Shown here one piece after another: positions 10,770 to 21,987 of a stretch of 64,000 bases of DNA. The position numbers and the translations under genes are program-made. The notes beneath the pieces were generated by a model. The model had not been told where the DNA came from and made no database searches. It saw nothing but the letters and a program-made list of their open reading frames with translations. Position 1 is the first letter of the stretch, and each line of letters opens with the position of its first letter. Source of the stretch: Catonia carolina. Lineage: Eukaryota; Arthropoda; Insecta; Hemiptera; Achilidae. The stretch is taken from positions 36,278,784 through 36,342,783 of the forward strand of contig JAQMRL010000010.1 in assembly GCA_035578175.1 (NCBI GenBank), in the 5' to 3' direction.

Positions 10770-12575
10770 CTGGGCATTCAAAAAGTAATGTTATTTCTCA
10801 ATAGTGTTTCACCTTAAGAAAAAATTAAACGTTAAGTTTTAAGTTTTTTAACATATTCAGGATGGAGTTCAGTATGTTCTGTTGTCGGGATCCAATGCAG
10901 AAAGCTGAGCATATGTTTCTATTCCCAATTTTATCGTCTACTATATTCTGTTCAGAAGAAAGGTTGGTTCACTTTTGTGTGTTTGCTGTTTCTTTGAGTG
11001 ACTTAATATTCATTTTCTACTATTTTTTTTTTTAAACTGTTCTATAAATTTTGGTAAATCTAATTTTTTTATTGCGACATTTTCCAAGATTAAATGTATA
11101 GTATAGTTACACAATTGTGTATGGAAAATTAAGAAACATTAAAATTTAACAGTTTATGCATAGTTACAAAATACTGTTAGTTTTTATTTTTTTTTGTTGG
11201 ACACTATTGTATGCAATCTATTGAGAAAAAATAGCTAGAAAAAATTGAAACTTTAATAGTATTCTAATTTTGTTGTCTAAAAAATTATGTTGGTGTTGCA
11301 GTTTTGGCATTCACATTAGTACTCTGGCAGGTGTCAGCTGTACCCTTAGCCTAAATACTGTTGAACCTTTACAAAAACAACATAGATTAGTAAAACCTTT
11401 ATGATATTTTTTTTTTTAAATTGTTCGAATGATATGACACCAATTCATATCAGCCAACAATATCTGGATTTGACAACAAAAATCTGAATTATGAATTATT
11501 TTTTTTATTTTTATGATGAGTTAATAAAATTTATAAATTTGGAAAAACAAACGTCTTTTAAAACAAGATTTTATAAAGAATATTTTTTTTATTTTTTACG
11601 AAGAGGAAAACTGAAGGTAGTCAAATAGTACAAAATACAAGATAGATACTAAGAAGCATGGCAAGAACAGTTATAATAAGCACGATAAATTTAGGCGATT
11701 GGAGTTTGCCACTTTCTCACCTCACCACTCCCACTAGTCGGAGCTATTTCTCCTCTCTTACTGCTCCAGTTGACTTGACACTTACCTTATTTTAAAGTTT
11801 ACTTCACCCTTTACGCTCAAACAATTTACTCCACTTGTTGGTTCGTCAGTTTTCGTTTAGTCTTGAAAAGATTATTGGACGTCAAGTTTAGTTCGGTTAT
11901 TATAGCCTTAAAGAGTTATTTGGTGTGGTTGCGATTATTTTTCTAGTGTTTCATTAATTTTTATGTAATGACCTCATCATAATAATCTCATCAGGATACC
12001 TGTTATACAATTCTATTAATACTTTATTTATATAAATATTATCCAACCACAGTAAATAAATATGTAAAATTATAAATACAGGAAATGAAAAAGTACAGTA
12101 AATAAACTACTGTTATTTAATCTAACACGTAAAAACAGTGTACTTGTAAAATGCGTAAGTGGAGTCCATGAGTACATAGGAGGTTGTGGAAGGGATACAT
12201 GAGCGAGAACTCGACCCGCATAAATCTTTCGTTCTTAGTGTAGTAACTAAGTGAAACCAACATTGGGTAAACACAAAATAATGAATAGTAAAATAAAAAT
12301 TTTGCAACATCCCCTCTTAAATTTGAATAGGCCTACATATGCAGTAATAATGTTAAATTTGTACGTCTGAAAATGTTACCATAATAACAAAATCCATGAA
12401 GATGTATAAAAATATTATAGAAAATAAGTGCTGAAAATTTTCTATTACCTAGGTGTATTACTGAAGGTGTAGCTAATAGAAAATAATGTTGGACCCAAAA
12501 GAATAAATGGTTTCAAATTTAGTGTTAATTGGCTTGAAAAATTATTTGGGTGTTCCGTTACTTTTTGACTACCCA
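10770..12575. mobile_element. Possible non-autonomous mariner-like element bounded by inverted repeats
   Basis: The left end CTGGGCATTCAAAAAGTAAT starts at 10770. The reverse complement of the right end reads CTGGGTAGTCAAAAAGTAAC (12556-12575). These match at 17 of 20 positions. The right end is followed by TA; the left is preceded by TG, so one duplication is not intact. No transposase frame is recognisable inside the 1.8 kb. The two ends may instead belong to separate decayed copies. Confidence 0.4.
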
Positions 12576-12599
12576 GTACATTTGATGCAGGAATAAATT

Positions 12600-13510
12600 T
12601 GACTTTTCATAATTTTTATTTATTTTCTGTTCTATAACAGACTCAGTGTGAGTGTGGTTGTGCTACCATGCAGTTGTAATGTTACAACACATATTTCATC
12701 CTAAATCTATTTGTGCAGTAAGAACTAAATCTTAAGTCATACTGGTGTGAGACCATTTTAACAGGTGCAAAGTGCATTTAAATTTTTATGTGCCAATTTT
12801 AAACAAACAGAACTTATACTGTTAATTTTTTCGAAACAGAACTTATACTGTAATGAACATGGTAAATGGTTTTGTTCACAATCAAATTTTATTAATTTTA
12901 GCACAAGTTGGTACCACTGTGTTTAAAACCAAAGGTCTGAAAAAGAATACAATTGGAAAAGAAAAGAGACTGATTTTACTAAACGAAGCCAGTTATTTGT
13001 ATTGCAAATAATTGGTATTAGAATGTTAAAAATAACCTGAAGCTGTCAATAAATGTTATTAAATATTACTTTTTCTTTTATCGTTTTGGCCTGTCAAATA
13101 TCTCATTAAATGATTTTACTCACTGTGACGTTTACTCTTTTTCATTGCTATTTTTTTCTCTTTAAACTTCTTTGTTTATTTCTTTGTTTATTAAACTTTC
13201 TTCGGACAATTCCTTGTTTCATTTGTCATCTTTTTCTTTTGGAACCTCACAAATTCATCAAAATTTTTCCTAAATTCACTTGTGTCCTTTATCACATCCA
13301 AGATTTTCATTTCTTTTGAAGTTTTATGTGTTGAAGATATCTATCAAATAACTGTTTTGTGAATATTTTCTGCTCTATTCTATTGATATGTTCTTAAAAT
13401 TGAAGTTTTCTTTTGATTACAAAGTCTGTTACCTTTTTAACTTTTCTATTTATTTATACTGATTATTAGAAAGAAGAGAGTGTATTAGGGACAAATTCTT
13501 GACACTGCTG
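12600..13510. other. Intergenic, nothing recognised
   Basis: AT-rich, with poly-T-rich pseudo-ORFs only (for example near 13110-13319). No domain was recognised in any frame. Confidence 0.45.
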
Positions 13511-13515
13511 TCTTT

Positions 13516-13790
13516 GTTGTTGTTTAGGTCATCAACCAAAAGGCTGGTTTGAACCTGTAGAGGTTTTACTAAGTAAATCGAGAAGTGAGGTGGTTTACCA
13601 TTGCCTTCCTCACTGAGTGGAAAAGTACACTTATCAGCATGCCAGGCCCTATGAAAAGCATATATTTTCCACTCTGCAAATGACACTTTCACTTCATTCA
13701 CCACAGGGTCTGGCTGTATAATGAAATCCATTACTTTCAGACGAGATAACTCTGATAAGTGTCTTTTACACCTCTACCTCTTCTGTTCTT
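13516..13790 (+). repeat. Dispersed repeat family B, copy 1
   Basis: About 270 bp that recurs at 21988-22257. Shared segments include AAGGCTGGTTTGAACCTGT, CATTGCCTTCCTCACTGAGT / TATTGCCTTCCTCACTGAGT, ACCACAGGGTCTGGCTGTAT and GTGTCTTTTACACCTCT. It is non-coding and looks like a SINE or MITE; no terminal structure is clear. Confidence 0.75.
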
Positions 13791-14540
13791 AAATGATTCA
13801 GTCATTTAATTGGCTGACCATTTGATAAGAAACAGAACTATTTATTTTAGCCCTGCAAATAACAGATTGAGTGTAAATAATTGGACACTCCACCTGTCTG
13901 TTATGGGCAAACTGCTATCTTCACCGACGGATAAAATTGCTGCACCCGCCAAAACTCCATGTTTTTAGTAGGAATGGGTGGTATTCACACATAGGATAGA
14001 TTTTACACATCTATAATTTTTTTACTGTAACTACGGGACTTTTATCTATCATACCACGAATGTAAACCCATATTCCAAAGACTGCTTGTGGTTATAATAC
14101 TCCAACTGTCACTCCAGAAAATCTCCATGAAGTAGCACTACTATATCTTTATACAGTAAAGCGATATTATTTAGATTTCTCAAATAAGTTTTACCTGAGT
14201 TACACATTATTTTAATGTACTAACTTAAAATATGATTTAAAGCAGTTAAATATTAAAAAAATTATTATCTTGTAAAAAATTTCTACTGTAAACTGTATTT
14301 ATTATTTTGGAGTTTTCATCTACCAACATTTTATTTCTCTAATTTTCCCGTAAGCCAATTATTAAATTATCCTAAACTAATAGGTAGATTTACAAATTTT
14401 TCTGTACAAATTAGTATTAGTTGTGTAAGGATCTGTAACACTAAGAAAAAATAGGCTGCAGGGGTTTGAATCAGTTTTTTTAACTAAAAAGGAAAATAAC
14501 AGCATTATAAATTAAATATCATTCTATTAATTTCTACAGT
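13791..14540. other. Intergenic, nothing recognised
   Basis: AT-rich DNA with no ORF, repeat or motif I can support. Confidence 0.4.
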
Positions 14541-14640
14541 AAACTTGCTAATCCGAACTTGATAGGACCAAACCGGGTTTGGATTTGTGAAACCTGGTTT
14601 ATCTGTATCATACTCAGAAAATTTAATATTTTGACAATGA
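14541..14640 (+). repeat. pogo/Tigger-like terminal sequence
   Basis: CAGTAAACTTGCTAATCCGA followed by an ATAGGACCAAACCGGG segment resembles the ends of pogo/Tigger transposons (CAGT..., a TATCCGA-type core, then GGACC). No partner end or transposase frame was found nearby. Confidence 0.35.
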
Positions 14641-14936
14641 GTTTATTTACAGCTTCAATGTGCAAAATTTTGAACTTCTTTTTCTGAGTTGAACTAAATG
14701 CTGCCCTTGAAAATAATCTTCATATTTATAAAATTATGTCCCACAAAAAATTATGCACTTAATACTAAACACGCTTTACTCGTACATTTACAAAAATCAG
14801 TCACTGAAACCATCTTTTTGGTTTAGTTTTGACAAGTGCTTCTGGGGTGCATGATCTTCTAAATGCTTCATTGTCAAAAGATCGCTGGGTGATTTACTAT
14901 ATGTACTGTAACACTTTTTTTTATATTTTAAGTACT

Positions 14937-16475
14937 CGTCAATCATTTTTTCCCAAATATGTTAGAATTTTCTTACATATGGCCCTCACAAAGATCTGGA
15001 CTACTGAAACACTTCCAGACCATTGGACTGAAGCAGTAATCAATCCGCTACACAAAAAAGGGGACAGGAGCAACCCAGACAACTATCGAGGGATTTCTCT
15101 TCTTGATTGCACCTACAAAATTTTTTCAAAGATCATATATAACAGAATTAAAGGCCAACTGGATAAGGAACTTGGTGAATATCAAGGCGGCTTCAGACCA
15201 TGGAGAAGCTGTTCAGAACAAATCATCACGTTGAAACTAATCATGGCATACTACAGAAAACGAAATAAACCTCTTTCAATTGCATTCATAGATTTCAAAA
15301 AAGCATACGACTGCATCCACAGACAATCAATGTTGAAAATTCTGAGATACTTGGGACTCCATCCAAAACTTATAAAAATGATAGAGCTCACCCTGACGAA
15401 TACAACATCTAAGATCAAATTCAGAGGAGAACTGTCCAAATCGTTTGTAGTAAAAACAGGTTTGAGGCAGGGGGATGGCCTGTCGCCACTGTTGTTCAAT
15501 TGTGCCCTGGAATATATAATGAGAGAATGGTATAAGAGTAATCCAAAGAATATCAAGGTCGGAACTTCTAGAGACAACATAAATTTAAACTGCTTGGGAT
15601 TTGCTGACGACCTGGCACTGCTGGCTGACAGTATTCAAGAAACCAAGAAACAAATAAATACACTACAGAGTATTTCTCAGAGAATTGGCCTTAGAATATC
15701 TTTTGAAAAAACAGAACTTATGCTAACTGATCCACCTCTTGCAAAGAAAATCCGTATAGGAGATCAAGAAATAAAGATTGTGGACAGTTTCAAATATCTG
15801 GGTGAAGTCATAACGTACAATCTCAATGAGAAACAAGCATGGGACAGTAGAATAAATAAGTTGAGAAGAGCACAGTATGCCACAAAGAACACTTACAACA
15901 AGAAATCACTATCAATAGCCACAAAATTAAAACATTATAAGACAGTTACTCAACCAATAATAACTTACGCAAGTGAAACCATCTTTAAAACCACTAATAC
16001 CATCGCAATAGACAAATTACTAAAAATTGAAAGAAGAATAATCAGAACTTGTATCAACAAAAGCTATCATGAAAATGGACACTGGAGATTAGCTTCCAAC
16101 GAAACTGTATACAAAGAAATTGAACCTGTCACAAGTACAATGAGGAAAAAACGAATATCTTTCTTCGGTCACTTGATTAGAGCTCCGGAGGACAGACTGA
16201 GCAGAAGAGTTATTGAAAAGCTGTGGAAAAGTAAGACAAATATTCAATGGATTGAAGAACTCAGGGAGGATATGAGAGAGTTGCGCTTAACATTCGAGGA
16301 TTTGAAGGACAAGTCAGACAGCATCGGAATCCTGAACGACAAACAGACAAGACTTCAGATCAAAGTCGGACATAGAATGGGAAGAGTGATTTCAGACGAG
16401 GAAAGGAAATTGATTTCTGAGCGGATGAAGAGATGTTGGGCTGAGAGAAGACGAAAGAAGGCTGGAAGACACTGA
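14937..16475 (+). CDS. LINE reverse transcriptase and C-terminal domain (partial ORF)
   Basis: The frame is open from inside the insertion to the TGA at 16473-16475 (about 512 codons). An in-frame ATG at 14829 lies in flanking DNA and is not the native start. Motifs in order: WTEAVINPLHKKGDRSNPDNYRG, YQGGFRPWRSCSEQI, AFIDFKKAYDCIHR (motif A Asp), GLRQGDGLSPLLFN (motif B) and LGFADDLALLAD (catalytic Asp-Asp). The tail has RRIIRTCINK, KRISFFGHLIRAPEDRL and a basic end (ERMKRCWAERRRKK). The endonuclease domain and everything before RT motif 2 are absent, so the copy is not autonomous despite its intact RT core. The residues needed for polymerase chemistry appear present. Confidence 0.85.
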   Translation, partial: RQSFFPKYVRIFLHMALTKIWTTETLPDHWTEAVINPLHKKGDRSNPDNYRGISLLDCTYKIFSKIIYNRIKGQLDKELGEYQGGFRPWRSCSEQIITLKLIMAYYRKRNKPLSIAFIDFKKAYDCIHRQSMLKILRYLGLHPKLIKMIELTLTNTTSKIKFRGELSKSFVVKTGLRQGDGLSPLLFNCALEYIMREWYKSNPKNIKVGTSRDNINLNCLGFADDLALLADSIQETKKQINTLQSISQRIGLRISFEKTELMLTDPPLAKKIRIGDQEIKIVDSFKYLGEVITYNLNEKQAWDSRINKLRRAQYATKNTYNKKSLSIATKLKHYKTVTQPIITYASETIFKTTNTIAIDKLLKIERRIIRTCINKSYHENGHWRLASNETVYKEIEPVTSTMRKKRISFFGHLIRAPEDRLSRRVIEKLWKSKTNIQWIEELREDMRELRLTFEDLKDKSDSIGILNDKQTRLQIKVGHRMGRVISDEERKLISERMKRCWAERRRKKAGRH

Positions 16476-16525
16476 CTACAGTGGTCCAATGAAGGCCATA
16501 AAACTATAATAATAATAATAATAAT
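14937..16525 (+). mobile_element. 5'-truncated non-LTR retrotransposon with target duplication
   Basis: The insert runs from 14937 to the end of a (TAA)n tail near 16525 and is flanked by AAGTACT at 14930-14936 and 16526-16532. It begins inside the reverse transcriptase region, which indicates 5' truncation on insertion. The clade is uncertain (RTE- or Jockey-like). Fragments of the same family lie at 6140, 18976 and, on the minus strand, 34560-35390. The open frame and near-perfect tail suggest a fairly young copy. Confidence 0.75.
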
Positions 16526-16708
16526 AAGTACTAATGCTACCTATGTAAAAATGATGCATGAATAGGAGTAATTTTCTTTAAAGCCAAAAATAAATTGTCT
16601 TCAATTTTAAACTTCCTACCAGTGAAATTTAGAGGTAAAATTAATAAATAATTTAAAATATTTTACTATAAATTTATCTTGTACTTGAGATTTTCGATAT
16701 TTATCATA

Positions 16709-18046
16709 TACGAGGGCCATCCGGAAAGTAGTACCCGTTTCCGCCGCATGAGGCGCTGACGAGGCGAGCAGCCGCCGGTCAAGGTCAGATCGCTTCAGTG
16801 GCTTGTCTGCCATCTCTGTTGCAAGTTCCGCGACGCTAGCATTGCCTGTCTTGTTTCTGTGACCGTTCATAATGTTTAAAAAAATTGAGAACGCCGCCAG
16901 TTGTGAAGTGAGGGCTGTAATAAAATTTCTCAATGCAAGAAACGTTCGACTTTGTGATATTCATCGCCAATTAAAGGAAGTGTATGGAGACAATGTGATG
17001 GATGAGTCATCTGTTCGGCGCTGGTGTCGTAATTTTAACTTGGGGAGGGGGAACACACACGACGATGAGCGTTCAGGGAGACCATCTGTCATTACAGATC
17101 AACTGCTGAGGTCAGTAGACGAATTCGTGAGGCACGATCGGCGCGTTACAATTGATGACATCTGTGAACATTTCCCTAATGTTTCTCGCACAATTCTTCA
17201 TGAAATTGTCAAAGACCATCTGCATTATTCAAAAATTTGCGCAAGGTGGGTCCCTCGCATGCTAACAGATGAGCACAAAACCAAGCGTATGGGTGCTGCA
17301 TTAACATTTTTGGAACGTTATTCTGATGAAGCAGACGCGTTCTTGAATCGCATAGTTACTGGTGATGAAACGTGGGTTTGTTATGCTTCAACTGAGAGTA
17401 AACGACAGTCAATGGAGTGGCATCATCCTCATTCACCAAAGAAACCAAAAAAATTCAAGACTGTTCTGTCCACCAGGAAACTTATGGCAACCATTTTCTG
17501 GGATCGACGTGGTATACTGCTTATTGATTTTATGGCCCGTGGAGACACTATTAACGCTAATGCGTATTGTGAAACATTAAAGAAATTACGGCGGGCAATA
17601 CAAAATCGACGGAGAGGTCTATTGTCTGATGGTGTCATTCTCCTCCATGACAATGCCAGGCCTCATGCAGCGGGGATAACACAACAACTTCTGCAGCAAT
17701 TCAATTGGGAAATTTTCGACCATCCACCGTATAGCCCGGACTTGGCCCCTTCAGATTTTCATCTCTTTACAAAACTTAAAGAGTTTTTGGCGGGAAAAAG
17801 ATTTGACAGCGATGAAGAACTTAAAGAAGGTGTGACTACGTATTTCGATCGGCTGGCGGCGGAGGAATATGATGCTGGAATACAAAAACTCTTCACACGT
17901 TATGACAAATGCTTAAATTTGCTTGGAGATTATGTGGAGAAGTAGTTTAAGGTATGCTCTTTTCAATAAAAATGTTTACATTTGTTAATATTTACTTCTG
18001 TGTCTTTATTTCACAAACGGGTACTACTTTCCGGATGGCCCTCGTA
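16709..18046 (+). mobile_element. Complete mariner element
   Basis: The terminal inverted repeats at 16711-16740 and 18015-18044 are identical over all 30 bases (starting CGAGGGCCATCCGGAAAGTA). They are flanked by the TA target duplication at 16709-16710 and 18045-18046. The element has 1334 bp between the TAs and contains one uninterrupted transposase gene, about 130 bp of leader and about 70 bp of trailer. Identical ends, an intact gene and perfect duplications are the signs of recent insertion. Confidence 0.97.
16872..17945 (+). CDS. Mariner transposase, intact DD34D
   Basis: The protein has 357 residues from the ATG at 16872 (first ATG after the left inverted repeat) to the TAG at 17943-17945. 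It catalyses cut-and-paste movement of the element in the nucleus. The N-terminal half carries two helix-turn-helix regions (residues about 8-110), with GRPS at 69-72. WVPRMLTDEHK (126-136) is the family linker. The catalytic residues are D165 in VTGDETW, D260 in LLHDNARPH and D295 in YSPDLAPSDFHLF. D260 and D295 are separated by 34 residues, as in true mariners (DD34D). It ends in LLGDYVEK. A polyadenylation-like AATAAA follows near 17965. No stops or frameshifts are seen; activity is inferred, not shown. Confidence 0.96.
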   Translation: MFKKIENAASCEVRAVIKFLNARNVRLCDIHRQLKEVYGDNVMDESSVRRWCRNFNLGRGNTHDDERSGRPSVITDQLLRSVDEFVRHDRRVTIDDICEHFPNVSRTILHEIVKDHLHYSKICARWVPRMLTDEHKTKRMGAALTFLERYSDEADAFLNRIVTGDETWVCYASTESKRQSMEWHHPHSPKKPKKFKTVLSTRKLMATIFWDRRGILLIDFMARGDTINANAYCETLKKLRRAIQNRRRGLLSDGVILLHDNARPHAAGITQQLLQQFNWEIFDHPPYSPDLAPSDFHLFTKLKEFLAGKRFDSDEELKEGVTTYFDRLAAEEYDAGIQKLFTRYDKCLNLLGDYVEK

Positions 18047-18184
18047 ATTTGACCAGTATTTTGAACTAATAATTGGTGTGACACACTCATATGACTTTCT
18101 TTTGCCAATGTAAATGATGAAACATTTAATCATGATTGAATCACACTAAATGAAAATCTATCTCGGCAGAACTTAATAATACAG

Positions 18185-18455
18185 AAAATCACTAATTGCC
18201 ACTGAACTAAGCTCTGTAGAGAAAATTGCTTGAAATAAAAGTTGTAGATTTTTTTATTTCAAATGCTTTTGCCCTAAAATGTATATCAAGTCTTTTAAAA
18301 AAACATTTTTACCATTTTACTACAGGTAGACCTATTGCTAAAAACTTGTTTTTTGGGTTCAGAGGGCCTGAAATATGTATTTCAGGTGTAAAATTTGAAA
18401 AATTTACATGAAAACAATACTTTTCTTCTCTATATTGAGCAAGAGGAAGTACTTA
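18185..18455 (+). repeat. Dispersed repeat, copy 2
   Basis: The segments ACTGAACTAAGCTCTGTAGA, AAAGTTGTAGA and CCTAAAATGTATAT, then TTTTGGGTTCAGAGGGCCTG, recur in the same order at 33180-33870. The repeat is non-coding, and the family's role is unknown. Confidence 0.5.
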
Positions 18456-18459
18456 AAAT

Positions 18460-18970
18460 AATAATACCAAAATGTACATTTTTATCATTACTTTTTTAAA
18501 TTTATAATTAAAATCTTAAATTTTTTATATATTAATTCATACATTTATTATAAAAGGAAATACTGTAAATAACATATAAGTAAAATTAGTAAAATCAATG
18601 TACCGTAAATTTGCTTTAATAATATATACAGTTGTAATTCTTGTAGCATAATTATCCAGTGTTGTGATTTTATGTAACAAGTTAATGACACTTTTTGAGC
18701 AATTAGTGTTTAGATAAATTATTTTAATAATTTTCTTATAAATTTGGTGCATTTTATGGTACATTATACCATTTATAATGTTATTTACCGTCCATTATTG
18801 ATGCAATAGTGACCTGTTAGTGCCGTCCTGATCGGCAGTTGGTTTCTCATAAGTAATTTTAAAAAATTTATACATTTAATAGTTATTACATAGATGATAT
18901 TGTAATAAATGTTTTGTTTATTTATGTATTTATTAAAAGACTTTTTTATATTATATACACTTTTTTATGA
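18460..18970. other. AT-rich intergenic
   Basis: No feature recognised. Confidence 0.4.
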
Positions 18971-18975
18971 ATAGA

Positions 18976-19480
18976 TACCAAACTTAAACACTACAAATCA
19001 GTCCTTAGATCTCAAGTGATGTATAGAAGTGAAACTCTCTTAAGCATCGACAGTGGTGGAATCAAAGAGAAACTTAGGAAAGTCGAGAGAAGAATCTTAA
19101 GGACTTGTATTAACAAAAAACACCAAATTGATGGACAATACAGGCTTTTACCCAATGAACAAGTCTACAAAGATATAGAACCAGTCACAATTGCTATGAG
19201 AAAAAGGAGAATTTTCTTCCTTGGACACACACTGAAAACTCCAGCAACACGCCTTCTGAGAAGAATCACTGAAAAGCTACTTACCGCTAAATCTGAAAAA
19301 GCTTTAGTAACTGGCTGAGAGAAATTCAAAACGACATGAAAGAACTTGACCAAACCATGGAGAACCTAACGCAACATACATCTTGGTCTAAATACCAAAT
19401 GGGAAATCACAAAGTTTGATTAACCACCAAAACAGTCAAACACACAATTGGGGTTTGTTCAGATGAACTAAAGAAAATTA
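18976..19480 (+). pseudogene. LINE RT C-terminal relic
   Basis: The open part at 19016-19318 encodes RKVERRILRTCINKKHQIDG, then PNEQVYKDIEPVTIAMRKRR and IFFLGHTLKTPATRLLRRI. This is the same domain as residues near the end of the LINE ORF at 14937-16475. Frameshifts follow (LTKPWRT and later). The copy is 5'-truncated and inactive. Confidence 0.85.
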
Positions 19481-19483
19481 CAA

Positions 19484-19705
19484 GCACTTTCGCGGTGCGG
19501 ACCGCTTCTTCAGGTAATAATAATAGCTTCTAAAAATTGTTTACAAAGATTGTGGCGCGCACCGCGCTTGTAAGAAACGAAGTGTAAGAAGCAGTATAAG
19601 GTAAATATATAAAGTTTTTTTATTCATACATAAAAAACAAAACATTAATAGGGAGTTTGCTGCTATGATGCTAACTAGTAAATTAAATAATTACAATGAT
19701 ATTAT
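19484..19705 (+). repeat. Dispersed repeat family C, copy 1
   Basis: It starts with CACTTTCGCGGTGCGGACCG and CTTCTTCAGGTAATAATAAT and ends near GCTGCTATGATGCTAACTAG. The same layout occurs at 27828-28045. The GC-rich start stands out from the AT-rich surroundings. Confidence 0.7.
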
Positions 19706-19719
19706 AAGTATGTCTTTTA

Positions 19720-20265
19720 GGATTGTAAAGATATTACAGTGTAATTCAGTTAAATGTGACATTGGTTTATTGGGAGCCATTTAATCGAGACAAATCTTCT
19801 TGAACAAAAACAAAACTTAGGGGATGATGTATCTGAACTTTGGTTGTATGGGACTATGGTATGATGCTTATTCAGGACTGGCAACTGCTGTAACATTAAG
19901 AAAATTTGATTCATCATCTTCCATGTTTGGTTATTTTTTCAACATTGCAAACTTCTCTTCCACCTATAAACTCTTACAAATCAATCGTATGAGCATTGTA
20001 TTGCAATCAGCTAGCTCTCAGTAGTGTTGTCAAAATCATTGTCTTGTTATGTGCGTTATTTTTGTTAGTTAACTCATTAAAAGCATTTTTCATTCGTTTC
20101 ATGAAGGTGTGTACATAATTGTTTTTTTTACAGCATGCCAAAAGAGATGTAACGTACTGAAAATTTTAAAGAAAGCTAAAAGGAAAAATAAATTTTAAAA
20201 AATTCCTTTCATGAGATGAGTCTCATGGCTGGTGGCAATTTTTAAAAAGGCTTACCTTTGACCTG
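19720..20265. other. Intergenic, nothing recognised
   Basis: No convincing coding potential or repeat structure; a 66-codon frame at 19824-20024 has no recognisable domain. Confidence 0.4.
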
Positions 20266-20267
20266 TG

Positions 20268-20670
20268 GCAAAAACCATTAGTGATTTCTGAATCTTTTCT
20301 TTAAGAGGAATCTAATGACACTATTTTTGATTCCAAATTTTGAAATTAATTTCTTAACTTCCAGTCAAAACCGGAACTTCAAACCCAATCCTTTGAATGG
20401 CAAAAACCATTAGTAATTTCTATATCTACTCTTTAAGAGGTCTTGAATGACATTTTTGTTTCCAAATTCCGATTTTGATTTCTTGACTTCCAGTTTTGGG
20501 TCACTACCAGTCTAAACTGAAACTTCAAACCCAATGTATCTACTGTATTTGCTATTTCTGTATCTACTCTTTAATAAGAAGCAAATGATACTATTTTTGT
20601 TTCAAAATTCCAACTTTGATATCTTGACTTTCGGTCAAACTTGGAACTTCAAACCCAACCCAGGTAGTTC
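20268..20670. repeat. Degenerate tandem repeat, three units of about 120-150 bp
   Basis: The units begin near 20268, 20400 and 20545. Each contains a TCTTTAAGAGG/TCTTTAATAAG segment, then TGATACTATTTTTGTTTC-like, CTTGACTTCCAGT-like and GGAACTTCAAACCCAA-like segments. GAACTTCAAACCCAA appears at 20367, 20527 (as GAAACTTCAAACCCAA) and 20645. The units differ in length and by many substitutions. Non-coding. Confidence 0.75.
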
Positions 20671-21985
20671 AAACCCTCTAACTTTTTGTGCGGATTACGA
20701 ATTCAAAAACCGTTTTTTATCTCTTGTAGTTTCTGACATCTGGATGTGGCGGACAGGCATAGGAAAATGATGACAATTTAAAAAATGTACACCAATTTTT
20801 AGTTACTTGAATGCAACAAACAGCTTTCTTGGATGAAGACACCTCTATTGAGTACAAAACTACTTCCCCATTATGGAGGTGAAGACGAGTTTGTCTTGCT
20901 ACCTCGGGTAAAAATTGAAAAAACCAGACAGACCAATTAAAACAGGACTAGATGAAGGCACATGTTCAAATCAAGCTTATGATGCTGAATCCAGCTTGCT
21001 GAAATAACAGCAGATCCAAAATCAACAATTTAACTTTTACATTAATTTTTATTTATTTCATCTTGGCCCATAATTTTCTATTTTATTAATAAATTATCAA
21101 ATATAAATAACTTTAATTTCCTTACTAAAAATTTTGTGCTTTATACAAATTAAAATTTTGCTTCGTTTTATCTGAACTTTATAGGGACAGTTTGTACTAA
21201 TATGTGTCCTAATTAACTGAATTCTACTATATAACCATTTTTTTTCTTTTGTTAACTGTTGAAATTATATTATGATTATAATTTTTTTAACCTCTCAAAT
21301 TAAAAATGAATTTGTGTGTATCAAATAAAATATTTTAGAGTACAGATGTGAACTAAATTTTTCTTGTCAAGTTTACTGATTGATGTTAAATTTTATGGGA
21401 ATGAGTTTAGTTATAAAAGAAAAACTTATTTATACCTTGTTATAAATTTATTGTGTTCTTAGGAATTTTTACTGTAAAATATTTGTGTCCATAAATGCAT
21501 TTTTATGAAATTTGTAAACATAAAGTCAACAATTTTCATTATCAAATTTTTCGCTGTATTTCTTTATGATATAGTAGTTTTATTTTTGTATTGCTCAAAT
21601 ATCCTGCTCATCTGTTGTTTATATTTAGCTAATTTTAGTACTATTTAATAAATTTTCTGTTATATTGACTATGTATTATTATATTATTATATACATATAT
21701 AACCTTATGACAATACATATTTAGGTAGGTAAAGTTGTATTTATTAAAAAAAATTTATTTGTTTGTAAATTAATAGATATTGTAAATGTATCGTAAATTT
21801 ATTTAAATAAAAATACCAAGAAATAAAACATAAATTTCATTTAGTACTTCCTATAAGTTATTCATTGTAACCAATTTTTGTAAGGCTGCCTCCAGCAAAT
21901 CTTTTGGTTATATCATATAACTAAAATTAACAGATAGAGGCAAAAATCCACCACCAGTGATTTTTAGAATGTGGACAATTATTAA
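20671..21985. other. AT-rich intergenic with a possible Tigger-like end
   Basis: Mostly featureless. On the minus strand near 21230-21180, TAGTAGAATTCAGTTAATTA followed by AGGACAC resembles a pogo/Tigger end. No transposase frame was identified. Confidence 0.3.
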
Positions 21986-21987
21986 AT

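Noticed and set aside
13110..13319. Small membrane protein frame
   Set aside because: Hydrophobicity comes from T-rich DNA; no promoter, conserved motif or splice context.
17429..17653. Antisense frame within the mariner transposase
   Set aside because: Shadow of the intact transposase frame.
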